A stretch of 64,000 nt of DNA, from positions 4,030,001 to 4,094,000 of the forward strand of contig NZ_LT629703.1 in the NCBI RefSeq assembly GCF_900103365.1. Direction: 5' to 3'. A program made the position numbers and the translations under genes. The DNA comes from Afipia sp. GAS231. GTDB lineage: Bacteria; Pseudomonadota; Alphaproteobacteria; Rhizobiales; Xanthobacteraceae. A model generated the notes under the pieces. It was not told the DNA's origin and did not search any database. It saw nothing but the letters and a program-made list of their open reading frames with translations. Below, piece by piece: positions 1 through 8,078 of the stretch. The stretch's first letter is position 1; the number at the start of each line of letters is the position of its first letter.

Positions 1-309
1 ATCGGCCATCAGCTCGGCGATGGGCGCGCCGACCGCGGCCCAGTCCGGTTCGGCGGCGTCGCGGGCTTGGGTTAGCGCCGCGCGCAGCCGCTGCAGCCTT
101 CCCGCGTCGTTCAGGGCCGGCAGCCCGGTGCGGCGGAGCAGCGGCCGCAGCGCCGGGTTGCCGAGCGCGGTCTTGTAGAATTTGCCGAGATGGGGGTCGC
201 CACCGCAGTAGTTCAGCAGCACGGGATCGCAGACGTCGTACAGCGACGGACCGTCCTTCCGGGCGGTCAGCGCGCGAAAAGCCGCGCCGGCAAAATACTG
301 AAAACCCAT
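1..309 (-). CDS. Hypothetical protein, N-terminal part only (runs off window)
   Basis: An uninterrupted minus-strand frame starts with ATG at 309 and leaves the window at base 1, giving the first 103 residues. The protein begins MGFQYFAGAAFRALTARKDG and contains no signal peptide or membrane segment that I can see; it is mildly basic and leucine/alanine rich. I do not recognise the family. It is divergent from the caspase-fold gene at 658, and the 348-base gap between them carries a CRP-like palindrome (439-454) that could serve either gene. Stop codon and length are unknown because the gene is cut by the window edge. Confidence 0.6.
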   Translation of the reverse strand, partial: MGFQYFAGAAFRALTARKDGPSLYDVCDPVLLNYCGGDPHLGKFYKTALGNPALRPLLRRTGLPALNDAGRLQRLRAALTQARDAAEPDWAAVGAPIAELMAD

Positions 310-438
310 GCCGTTTCTTTCAGCCGGAACGGTAAACTTAAGGGCTGCCGGAACCCAAGCGGACCCAAAGGCAGCCACCGCCGGCCGAACGCGGCCTGCA
401 AGCCCTTGAAAACTATACAGCTTGGCGGGAAACGCAAA

Positions 439-454
439 TGTGATGCATATCACA
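439..454. promoter_or_regulatory. CRP-like operator TGTGA-N6-TCACA
   Basis: The 16 bases TGTGATGCATATCACA match the classical CRP half-sites TGTGA and TCACA exactly, and the flanks (AA before, TA after) extend the dyad. The site lies in the 310-657 intergenic region between two divergent genes, 204 bases before the caspase-fold start. I saw no other clear signal in this gap. A Crp/Fnr-type regulator is encoded at 10383-11057. Binding is inferred. Confidence 0.6.
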
Positions 455-657
455 TAAATCGGCCCAAGTTCCCGCCATCATCCGCCGCCATCGGCTCCAT
501 GCGCCAAAGGAGGTTGCCCCGGCCGGCCGTGCGGGTTAAGGGTTTCTTTGTTGCAGTGCCGCAAATTGCGCGCAATTGAACGGCACACATTTGGCAACCC
601 CACAAACCTAACCGGCATTGGCGCGACTAACTGGCGCGCGCTGGAAAACGATTGGGA

Positions 658-1506
658 ATGGAAACGATGAATTTGACGCAAGCCCGGATCTCCCGACGCC
701 CCGTCACCATTGCCGTCGCTCTGGTCGGCCTGGTGTCGCTGGCGATCGGCGCCCATGCCGCGCTCAACAAGCGCGCGCTCGATGCCGCCAAGGCTGTTGG
801 CACCGAGCAGACCGGCTCGATCGGCCAGGGCGCGGCCCGCGTCGCGCTCGTCATCGGCAACGGCCACTATCCGGATGCCAACGCGCCGCTGGCGCAGCCG
901 ATCAACGACGCCCGCGGCCTGACCGCGGCGCTGCGCGCCCAGGGCGTCGACGTCGACGTGGTGGAAGACGCCACCCGCGACGACATGGCCCGCGCCATCG
1001 AGCGGATGAAGTCCAAGATCCGCAAGGACACCGTCGTGATGCTGTTCTTCGGCGGCTACGGCATCCAGGTCGGCCGCGAGAGTTTCATGATCCCGGTCGA
1101 TGCCGCGATCTGGAAGGAAAGCGACGTCCGCCGCTCCGGCGTCAGCATCGAGCAGGCGCTGGACGCGATGACCGAGAAGGGCGCCAAGGCCAAGCTCGTC
1201 GTGGTCGATGCCTCGCGCCGCAACCCCTATGAGCGCCGCTTCCGCTCCTTCAGCCACGGCCTCGCCCCGATCTCGCCGCCGGAAAACGCGCTGGTGCTGT
1301 CGTCGGCGACCCCCGGCAAGGTGACCGATGACGGCAAGGGCCAGTACAGCGTGCTGGTCACCGAGCTGCTCAACAACCTGAATGCGCAGACCGGCGCCGA
1401 GCAGGTCTTCAACAAGACCCGCGTCGCCATCTCCCGCGCCAGCGATGGCGAGCAGGTGCCGTCGGTGTCCTCGTCGCTGCTGGAAGACGTCCGCATCGGC
1501 GGGTAA
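658..1506 (+). CDS. Secreted caspase-fold (peptidase C14-like) protein without His-Cys dyad
   Basis: The 282-residue protein has an N-terminal hydrophobic segment (about residues 14-32, signal peptide or anchor) followed by one caspase-like domain. Domain landmarks are VALVIGNGHYPDANAPL, QPINDARGL, MLFFGGYGIQ and VVVDASRRNP. In active caspases and metacaspases the third block reads SGHG and the last DAC; here the catalytic His is Tyr134 and the Cys is Ser186, so protease activity is not expected by the usual mechanism. Tyr-Ser variants of bacterial metacaspases are known. It ends 340 bases from a convergent membrane fusion protein gene. ATG 658 and ATG 667 are both possible starts; a TTG at 652 also exists. 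A second, TPR-fused member is at 16193-17677. Confidence 0.85.
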   Translation: METMNLTQARISRRPVTIAVALVGLVSLAIGAHAALNKRALDAAKAVGTEQTGSIGQGAARVALVIGNGHYPDANAPLAQPINDARGLTAALRAQGVDVDVVEDATRDDMARAIERMKSKIRKDTVVMLFFGGYGIQVGRESFMIPVDAAIWKESDVRRSGVSIEQALDAMTEKGAKAKLVVVDASRRNPYERRFRSFSHGLAPISPPENALVLSSATPGKVTDDGKGQYSVLVTELLNNLNAQTGAEQVFNKTRVAISRASDGEQVPSVSSSLLEDVRIGG

Positions 1507-1528
1507 AGGCTCGAGCGCGACACTCTCA

Positions 1529-1612
1529 GCGTCGTCCCGGCGAAGGCCGGGACCCATACGCCGCGTGATGTGATTCATCCGTCATGGCCGGGCTTGACCC
1601 GGCCATCCACGT
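1529..1612. repeat. Palindromic intergenic repeats of the Bradyrhizobium type
   Basis: Two short dyads lie in tandem: GTCCCGGCGAAGGCCGGGAC, and CATGGCCGGGCTTGACCCGG within a further dyad ending in GGCCATCCACG. The second module recurs at 7984-8072 and 23998-24084. These are non-coding dispersed repeats that can fold into hairpins. Confidence 0.75.
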
Positions 1613-1637
1613 CTTTCTCTCAGCTCGCTCCGCTGCA

Positions 1638-1828
1638 CCTCTCCCGCTTGCGGGGTCGAGACGAGCGAAGCTCGCTCTTAGGTCGACACGCCCGGCAGCG
1701 CACTTGCGCTGCCTGAGCGTGGCGGGTGGGGGAAATCTATCCACTCGCGCCGGCGTTTGCGGAGGCACCCCCACCCCAACCCTCAAAGAGCGAGCTTTGC
1801 TCGTCTCGGCCCGCAAGCGGGAGAGGGG
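1638..1828. repeat. MITE-like ~190-bp inverted-repeat element
   Basis: The two ends are long imperfect inverted repeats. The left end reads CCTCTCCCGCTTGCGGGG followed by a GAGACGAGCGAAGCTCGCTC block, and the right end is its reverse complement with few mismatches. The interior has no open reading frame of note. A second member with the same GACGAGCGAAG core but different outer arm lies at 33012-33200. No target duplication was identified by eye. Confidence 0.65.
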
Positions 1829-1846
1829 GCGCCTTCGCCGGCGTAC

Positions 1847-2749
1847 CTACTTCACCCCCGCCGCCGTCACCGGCCGCACCGGATCGCCTTCGCGCAGCAG
1901 GGCGCCGGCGCGGGCGACCACGATATCGCCTTCGACCAGTTGCGAGCCTTCGCGGATTTCGACCTGGCCGCCCGACATCAACCCGGTTTCCACCCGCCTT
2001 GTTTCGACGCGGGCGCGCCGCACCACCTGCACCACGGTGCCGGCGGAGCCGTAGAGAATCGCCGTCAGCGGCACCGAAAGCCCGCAGCTCTGCCCGGTCG
2101 TGATCAGCGCGCGGCCGGACGAATTCACCAACAGCCGGCGATTGGTGGTGATACCGATGAAGGCCTGGGCGAGCTGGCTGTCCGGCTGCACCGTGGTCGA
2201 CAGCCGCCGCACCTTGCCGTCGACGTCGCCGGCGCCGATCACCTTGATCCTTGCGGTCTGGTTGACCGCGAGCTTGGCGATGTCGCGCGTCGGCACCAGG
2301 CCGACCAGATCGAACTCGCTGCGCGCGATCACCGAAAACAGCGCCTCGCCCTTGCCCGAGGCCATCGCACCAACCGCGGCCGTCGTGGCCGAAACCAGCC
2401 CCGCCACCGGCGTCTGCACCGTCACCGTGCCGCCCTCCGGCAAGGTCAGCCGCGCCAGCACCTGGCCGGCCGTGACGGTATCGCCGGCATCCGCCAGCAC
2501 CTCGGAAACCTTCAGCCCCATCCGCTCGGGCCGCACCTGCGTCTCCTCGCGCGGAATGATGGTGCCGGACACCTCGACGATATTGGCAAAACAGGATTTC
2601 GCCGCCTTCAGCACCGTGACCGCGGCGCCCTTCGGGGCGACCTCGGGATCGTCGGCGGCGAGGGTGGGGGAGGAAAGCAGGCAGATCATGCTCGCCGCGA
2701 TCAGATGGGCCAGCCTCAGTGAGCAGTCGTGCGCGCGAAAGTTAGTCAT
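1847..2749 (-). CDS. RND/HlyD-type membrane fusion protein (periplasmic adaptor), orphan
   Basis: This 300-residue protein has a signal peptide (hydrophobic to about residue 31, ending PTLAA) and the adaptor layout: a beta-barrel start with CFANIVEVSGTIIPREE (about residues 53-69), lipoyl-like half-motifs with DAGDTVTAGQVLARL, a short hairpin region, and a C-terminal barrel ending in AREGDP-like sequence. It would sit in the periplasm and link an inner-membrane RND pump to an outer-membrane channel. No pump gene is adjacent. It is clearly related to the adaptor at 14233-15156, which shares the CFxxxVxVxGxIxPRxExQV block and does lie next to a pump, so it may serve that pump or one elsewhere. 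It is convergent with the first caspase-fold gene. Confidence 0.85.
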   Translation of the reverse strand: MTNFRAHDCSLRLAHLIAASMICLLSSPTLAADDPEVAPKGAAVTVLKAAKSCFANIVEVSGTIIPREETQVRPERMGLKVSEVLADAGDTVTAGQVLARLTLPEGGTVTVQTPVAGLVSATTAAVGAMASGKGEALFSVIARSEFDLVGLVPTRDIAKLAVNQTARIKVIGAGDVDGKVRRLSTTVQPDSQLAQAFIGITTNRRLLVNSSGRALITTGQSCGLSVPLTAILYGSAGTVVQVVRRARVETRRVETGLMSGGQVEIREGSQLVEGDIVVARAGALLREGDPVRPVTAAGVK

Positions 2750-2962
2750 CGGCTTTTCATTCCCGGTTTCGGGGTCTTGGATATCAGAATGGTGGTTGGT
2801 GCGCCAAGCCGGAGCGAAAGCCGGCCATCAGGCTCGCGGACAGAATCGTACAAAGGCTTGTCGAGGCAGGGCGCCAGATATCAGCTTCAGTTGCGCGAAG
2901 ATGCGGCAGTTGAAGTGTGGTAACATATATGGCACCAATTGATTCTGATCCGGGAATACGCC

Positions 2963-3289
2963 ATGGGGCTGACGAAGGACTTCCGACAAACGGTGCAGGC
3001 GCGCGCAGCGCGCGATCCTGCCTTTCGCCGCGCATTGTTCCAGGAAGCCGTACAGACCCTGCTGCAAGGTGACATCGACGCCGGCCGCGCCGCGATCCGC
3101 GACTACATCAATGCGACACTGGGCTTCGAAAAACTGAGCGCCGCACTTGGGCGGCCGCAGAAAAGCTTGATGCGGATGTTCGGGCCCGGCGGCAATCCAA
3201 CGGCTGAGAATCTACTCGGCGTGATCGGCGTGTTGCAGGTCAAGACTGGTGTGCATCTGGAAGTGCGTGCTGTGGCCGACGCGGCGTGA
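2963..3289 (+). CDS. Antitoxin-like helix-turn-helix regulator, no toxin partner
   Basis: The 108-residue protein starts MGLTKDFRQTVQARAARDPA and contains LGFEKLSAALGRPQKSLMRM, a helix-turn-helix typical of small HigA-like or graft-type antitoxins, followed by a short C-terminal tail. The start at ATG 2963 is preceded by CGGGAA at a good distance; an ATG/ATT upstream at 2939 is less likely. In related two-gene modules a RelE/HigB-like toxin of about 100 residues lies directly upstream or downstream. I checked 2750-2962 and 3290-3900 in all frames and found nothing resembling one, so this looks like a solitary regulator or the survivor of a broken module. Confidence 0.65.
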   Translation: MGLTKDFRQTVQARAARDPAFRRALFQEAVQTLLQGDIDAGRAAIRDYINATLGFEKLSAALGRPQKSLMRMFGPGGNPTAENLLGVIGVLQVKTGVHLEVRAVADAA

Positions 3290-3299
3290 GCACCTGACG

Positions 3300-3938
3300 T
3301 TGCCGCAGGAGCAAAACCGGCTGGCTGCTTCCGTAAATCTTGCCCGACGGGCAAATCAACTGGGATACCAAGAATCCCGTCCAGCCCTCCACGCAAAAAC
3401 ATTTCGCTTCCGTCGTTGGTGGAATCAACCGCACAATCCGCGCATCCCATCCCGCCAGAGGGGCGTATCGCGATCGTCACGGCGTGGGAAGGGCTGCGAT
3501 GGACGCCAAGGGTCGCAAGACGAGGTGGCCTTTAGCGTACGGCGAAATCGTGTGGGTCTGACGCCCCGATGCAGGCGTCAAGTTCGAGGGCGGCTAACGC
3601 GGCCTTTAGAGCGATGGTGTCACAAAAAGCAGGGTCACCAGGGCGATCACGTATAAGCCGTAAAGCCATTGCGCAGGGAAGGCCGGAGGCTTCCGCCAAA
3701 CCTGTATGCTCGGGCGCAGCACTCCTTTGCAACATTGCGCACGAGACCGCGGGTGCGGCGCGCACCCGGTCTTCCCTGCGCCCTCTGATTTTCGGGGGTG
3801 AGGTTTTTCAAAACTCCGGGCGCATCGCGCAGCGGGATGATTTTGCTTGTCATGCCCCGCGAAGGCGGGGCATCCAGTACGCAGCAGCTTCTCGGTTCAA
3901 TCGCTGACGTCTCTGGAATACTGGGTCGCCCGGTCAAG
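3300..3938. repeat. Long dispersed intergenic repeat with spurious open frames (left part)
   Basis: This 640-base stretch has no convincing gene. It contains blocks that recur widely in Bradyrhizobium-type genomes and are often mis-annotated as proteins, for example the frames reading GAYRDRHG and SRISRKAIAQGRPE. It includes hairpins such as CCGCGGGTGCGGCGCGCACCC (near 3750) and CATGCCCCGCGAAGGCGGGG (near 3850). The repeat originally continued at 5204: the IS481 element has split its last palindrome. Assignment to a dispersed repeat family is from recalled sequence and needs a genome-wide search. Confidence 0.6.
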
Positions 3939-5203
3939 TGTATGGACCGGGGACATAGGTAACGGGTGTTCGGGGACATAGGTAACGGTTTCATTGAACA
4001 CCAAATCGCATATTGATGCATGCGATTTGGTGGGCTCCGAAGAAGACGCCGAACTCTCCATCCTTGTTGAGCGATCTGATGGCCAGTAGTTCGCCGCGGA
4101 ATGCGTCGGGCATGTGCCAACGCCTGTTACCAAAACTGATGTTGGCCTTGACTGAGCCGGCTCTGCGCAGGATCGCTCCTTCTTCGTATTCCGGCTCGCG
4201 CAGCTTGCTCGGCAGTGAGCGAGGGCTCGGCCGGTAGCGACTTGCTGGCACTTCCTGGCCGAGGGAATGGTGCGGTCGTTGGTTGTTATAGACGTGGCGC
4301 CAATGGTCGAAGGCCTTCTGCAGCTCTCTCGATGTTCTAAAGGTTCGCATCGATAGGACTTCGGCCTTCAGCGTGCGATGGAACCGCTCGTTCTTGCCTT
4401 TTGTCTGTGGGTGATGGGGACGTGCATAGATGACGTTGACGCCGAGCTTGAGCAACCAGACGCGAAGTCTGGTCCACCGGACTTCGGAACAGGTACCCCA
4501 CGGAACGCCGTTATCTACCAAAAAGGCGCTTGGAAGTCCGTAGCGGCGGAAGGTGCGTTCGAGGTGCTGCTGGACCGTCTCCGCCTGTTCGTTGGTGCAA
4601 GCCTGCAGGCACAGAGCATAGCGCGAATGGTCGTCGATCATAGTGAGCGGATGACACATCTGCCTATCGCCGAGTGGGAAGCGTCCTTTGAAGTCCATCT
4701 GCCAGACGTCGTTCGGCGCGGGATGCTCGAAGCGATTGTATTGGGGCGGCTGCGCAGGCGAAGGGACGCGGCCGTGCCGTGCCAGGATTGCGTGAACCGT
4801 CGAAGCTGCGGGGACATTCTTGTGCTGGTCTTCCAGACAACGCCGGATCTTGCGAGCACCCCAGACCGGGTGGGCTTCGCGTATCTCCAAGACTGCCGTC
4901 TCGATCTTGGCCGTACTTCGACGAGGCGATATCCGAGGCCGCCGGGATCGGTCTTGCGCCCAATCCTTGTTCTCAACCCCGGCCCGCGCCAGCCATTTAT
5001 AGGCCGTCTTCGGGCTGATACCGAACCGTCGGCAAAGCTCCCTCCGGTTCACATCCGGCTGCTGAAACAACCCGACGAACTCCTGTCTCTGATCCATGAA
5101 CGACACCTCGCGCCACGGCATGCTGGCCTCCTAAGCCCTGTCCATGCCGTCGATGTGTTACCCATGTCTCCGAACGATGTTACCCATGTCTCCGGGCCGT
5201 ATA
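3939..5203. mobile_element. Complete IS481-family insertion sequence with 5-bp target duplication
   Basis: The element is 1265 bp. Its ends are imperfect inverted repeats: left TGTATGGACCGGGGACATAG, right (complement) TATACGGCCCGGAGACATGG, and each end carries a second internal copy of the core CGGRGACATRGGTAAC. The direct repeats TCAAG at 3934-3938 and 5204-5208 are a clean 5-bp target duplication. Removing the element restores the palindrome CGCCCGGTCAAGCCGGGCG, so it inserted into the loop of a repeat hairpin. It carries one transposase gene. Confidence 0.9.
3991..5121 (-). CDS. IS481-family transposase
   Basis: The intact 376-residue DDE transposase has an N-terminal helix-turn-helix (RRELCRRFGISPKTAYKWL, about residues 27-45) and an integrase core. 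The catalytic acids are visible in VWQMDFKG (Asp), AFLVDNG (Asp) and KGKNERFHRTL (Glu), and the C-terminal part has the usual YNNQRPHHSLG block. It fills the element between the inverted repeats. Met9 (5097) is an alternative start. No frameshift or stop is present, so the element may still be active. Confidence 0.95.
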   Translation of the reverse strand: MPWREVSFMDQRQEFVGLFQQPDVNRRELCRRFGISPKTAYKWLARAGVENKDWAQDRSRRPRISPRRSTAKIETAVLEIREAHPVWGARKIRRCLEDQHKNVPAASTVHAILARHGRVPSPAQPPQYNRFEHPAPNDVWQMDFKGRFPLGDRQMCHPLTMIDDHSRYALCLQACTNEQAETVQQHLERTFRRYGLPSAFLVDNGVPWGTCSEVRWTRLRVWLLKLGVNVIYARPHHPQTKGKNERFHRTLKAEVLSMRTFRTSRELQKAFDHWRHVYNNQRPHHSLGQEVPASRYRPSPRSLPSKLREPEYEEGAILRRAGSVKANISFGNRRWHMPDAFRGELLAIRSLNKDGEFGVFFGAHQIACINMRFGVQ

Positions 5204-5371
5204 TCAAGCCGGGCGATGACAGCGGAGTGGGTGACTAGGGCTGTTTGACATCGCTGACGGCGAATTGCGCATGCCTTTCCCCACGCATATTTCTACTTTG
5301 CATGGGGTTGTTTTCGTAGTTTTGAGTCTGCCGCAGACTATGGGGTTCGGCTCGAACCCGGAACTCGGAGA

Positions 5372-7840
5372 TTATTTCTTCTTCCGCCTTGCCGTCGACG
5401 CTGCGGCATCCACCACATTGTCGACCTCCTCGCGCCAGCTCAGAATCTCCGCCGCGAGCACCGGGTGATTGAAGCCCTTCAAATTCAAATCGTCGATCGC
5501 GCGGCCGTCGACCCACTCCTCGACCATGCCGTAGACGCGCCTGGACACCACGATCTGGTTGGCCTTGGCTTCGTCGCACAGCCTTGAAGCCAGGTTGGTG
5601 ACGCTGCCGATCGCGGCGTATTCCAGCCGGTTCTCGAAGCCGATCTGGCCGAGCGTGGCATAGCCGAGCGCGATGCCGATGCCGAAGCCGAGGTTGTGGC
5701 CGCGGTTGCGCCAGCGCTCGGTCAAGGGGCCGATGGTGTCGCGCATCTCCACCGCCATCTTCACCGCGCGCGCGGTGTGGTCCTCGAACTGGATCGGCGC
5801 ATTGAACAGGATCATCACGCCGTCGCCGGCATATTTGTCGAGCGTGCCCTCGTATTTGAAAATCAGCTTGCCGAGTGCCGCGTGATATTCGCGCAGCACG
5901 TTCATCGCCTCTTCCGGCTCGGTCGACTCGGTGAACGCGGTAAAGCCGCGCAGGTCGCAGAACACCACCGTGACTTCGCGGCGGTGGCTGTCGAGCAGGC
6001 CTTCATGGCCGTCGGAGGACGCGATCAGTTGCGCCACCTGCGGCGCCAGGAAACGCTCCAACCGGCGAATGCGCTCGATCTCGCCGAGCTGCGTCTCCAC
6101 CCGCTCCTCCAGCGACCTGTTCCAATCCTTGAGCTGGTCGGTCTGCTCCCGCAGCTTGTCGGCCTGCTGCCGCACGGTGTCGTTGGCGCTCAGCAGTTCG
6201 CGGCTCTTGTGGTCGACTTCACTAAACAGCCGCGCATTGCGCATCGCCAGCACCGATTGATGCGCAAAGGTCTTCATCAAGCCGATCAAATTCGGCGAGA
6301 ACGCGCCGGCGCTCTGCCGCAGCACCACCAGCGAGCCGAGAATACCCTGCTGATCGACCAGCGGCACGACCAGCACCGCATGGAAACCGGCGGCGACCGC
6401 CATGTCGCGCAACGGATGTTCCGATGTCGCGTCGAGATTGGGAATCGAAATCGGCTCGGCCTTCGCCGCGGCCTCGCCGAGCGGGCTGCCGGCCTCGTCG
6501 ATGGCGCGATGGCCGCCTTCGGCCGCCTTGTCGATACCGATCGCTTCGGTCAGGTTGAACTGGTGGTTGGTGGCATCATAGCCGTAGATCAGCACCGCGT
6601 CGGCATGGGTGATTTCGAGCGCGCGGGCGGCGACCGTCGGCAGCACCGCGTTGAGATCGAGCGAGGAGGCCACCGCGCGGCCGACCTCCTCGAGCACCTT
6701 GAGCTCGTTGATCGATTGCGCCAGATCGCGCGTCCGCTCCTTCACCTTCCATTCGAGGTCGGAATAGGTCTCGGCCAGTTGCCCGGCCATGCTGTTGAAC
6801 TGGTTGGCGAGCTCTTCGAGTTCGTCGGATGTCTTCACTTCGATGCGGTGACCGAATTCGCCGGCGCCGAGCCGCCGCGCGCCGGCGCGCAACGCCGTGA
6901 TCGGCACCAGCATGCGCCGCGCCATGATGGTGCCGGCGATGATCGCGACCACGAGGCCGAGCATGATCAAGAACGCGATCCGCACCAGTTGATCGCGGAT
7001 CGGCGTCAGCGCCTGCGCGGTCGGCTGTTCGTAGAATACGGACCAGCCGAGCTTGGGCACCGGGCTCGCCGTGGTCAGTACGTCTTGGCCGGCGCTGTCG
7101 GTGCCGGCCGCAAGCCGGGTGCCGCCGAGCACCATCACCGCCGCGACCTGCGGCAATGCCGAAAGGCTCTTGCCGACGTCCGGCCCCTTCGACGAACTCG
7201 CCAGCACCTGGCCCTTGTCGTCGACGACATAGGCAGAGGCGACCTTGCCGACCTGGGCTTCGCCCAAAAATTCAGAGAGGAAGTCGAGATCGATCTCGGC
7301 GACGGTGACGTTGGAATCCGAATGCGACAGCGCGATCGTCATGTACGGATGCTCGCCGCGGAAATAGGGCGGGGCGTAGCCGGTGCCGCGGGCGGTGGCT
7401 TCGGTGAAGGAGACGTCGCGGGAGAAATCGACGTTGCTGCCGACATTGACGGTGCGGCGCGACAGCCGCAGCTGCTCGCGGCCGCGGGGGTCGAGCAGCG
7501 AGAGCTGGCTGACCTGGGGGACCTGCCGCAGCAGTTGCGCATAGTCGGCGCGGCGCAGTTCGACGGTGTTGGAATAGGCCCGCGTCGCCCAGGAGATCTG
7601 CCGCTCGAGGTCGGCCATCGATTGCTCGATGTGCTTGGCCGTCGCCTCCGCCTTCTCCGACATGCCGTCGTTGAGCGTGGTCTTGATGCCGCGGTAGCTG
7701 ATCCAGATTTCCATCGCGCCGTTGACCGCCAGCACGAACACGACGAGGCCGACCAGGGCGATGACGTATTTGGCGAACAGGCCCTCGCGCAGGAACCAGA
7801 TCTTATCCCTCACCCCGCTCATCGCACCCTCGTGCGCCAC
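5372..7840 (-). CDS. Membrane-bound class III adenylate/guanylate cyclase with sensor, HAMP and GAF domains
   Basis: The 822-residue protein has a first membrane helix (about residues 23-46), a periplasmic sensor of about 240 residues with double-Cache-like features (VSQLSLLDPRGREQLRLSR, AYVVDDKGQVLAS), a second helix (about 290-310), a HAMP segment starting near RRMLVPITALRAG, a coiled coil, a GAF domain (about 390-540), another coiled coil, and a C-terminal class III cyclase domain. The cyclase shows the metal aspartates in VVFCDLRGFTAFTES and DKYAGDGVMILFNAP and a late NLASRLCDEAKA block. It probably makes cAMP in response to a periplasmic signal, which fits the CRP-like sites in this window, though substrate choice is not proven. 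It is transcribed alone; downstream is the IS-split repeat. Confidence 0.9.
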   Translation of the reverse strand: MAHEGAMSGVRDKIWFLREGLFAKYVIALVGLVVFVLAVNGAMEIWISYRGIKTTLNDGMSEKAEATAKHIEQSMADLERQISWATRAYSNTVELRRADYAQLLRQVPQVSQLSLLDPRGREQLRLSRRTVNVGSNVDFSRDVSFTEATARGTGYAPPYFRGEHPYMTIALSHSDSNVTVAEIDLDFLSEFLGEAQVGKVASAYVVDDKGQVLASSSKGPDVGKSLSALPQVAAVMVLGGTRLAAGTDSAGQDVLTTASPVPKLGWSVFYEQPTAQALTPIRDQLVRIAFLIMLGLVVAIIAGTIMARRMLVPITALRAGARRLGAGEFGHRIEVKTSDELEELANQFNSMAGQLAETYSDLEWKVKERTRDLAQSINELKVLEEVGRAVASSLDLNAVLPTVAARALEITHADAVLIYGYDATNHQFNLTEAIGIDKAAEGGHRAIDEAGSPLGEAAAKAEPISIPNLDATSEHPLRDMAVAAGFHAVLVVPLVDQQGILGSLVVLRQSAGAFSPNLIGLMKTFAHQSVLAMRNARLFSEVDHKSRELLSANDTVRQQADKLREQTDQLKDWNRSLEERVETQLGEIERIRRLERFLAPQVAQLIASSDGHEGLLDSHRREVTVVFCDLRGFTAFTESTEPEEAMNVLREYHAALGKLIFKYEGTLDKYAGDGVMILFNAPIQFEDHTARAVKMAVEMRDTIGPLTERWRNRGHNLGFGIGIALGYATLGQIGFENRLEYAAIGSVTNLASRLCDEAKANQIVVSRRVYGMVEEWVDGRAIDDLNLKGFNHPVLAAEILSWREEVDNVVDAAASTARRKKK

Positions 7841-7983
7841 TCCTCGATGGGCGCCTCAGCTTCGTTGCCGCAATCAGCCCCCAGGGGAGGCGCGCATGGG
7901 CCCCGTTCTAGCACGAATTGAGGCCCCTGACCGGCTGTCCACCGGGATGGTTAGCCCCGGATTTGGGCAGGGACGACCACAGC

Positions 7984-8072
7984 CGTCATGCCCGGCCTTG
8001 TGCCGGGCATCCACGCACTTGTTCGCCGTGAGAGGGAAGACGTGGATGGCCGGGTCAAGCCCGGCCATGACG
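7984..8072. repeat. Palindromic intergenic repeat (CGTCATG...CATGACG type)
   Basis: The element begins CGTCATGCCCGGCCTTGTGC and ends CAAGCCCGGCCATGACG, with internal hairpins GCCCGGC/GCCGGGC and GGCCGGG/CCCGGCC and a central inverted GTGGATG/CATCCAC pair. The same layout occurs at 23998-24084. It lies between the cyclase and AsmA genes and may act as a bidirectional structural terminator. Confidence 0.75.
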
Positions 8073-8078
8073 AATAAG

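Noticed and set aside
3340..3907. Two short plus-strand frames reading GAYRDRHG and SRISRKAIAQGRPE
   Set aside because: These are characteristic translations of a dispersed non-coding repeat and are not treated as genes.
5696..7921. 741-codon plus-strand open frame opposite the cyclase gene
   Set aside because: It is a GC-rich antisense shadow, rich in Arg/His/Gly with no domain; the minus-strand cyclase has clear HAMP, GAF and catalytic motifs.
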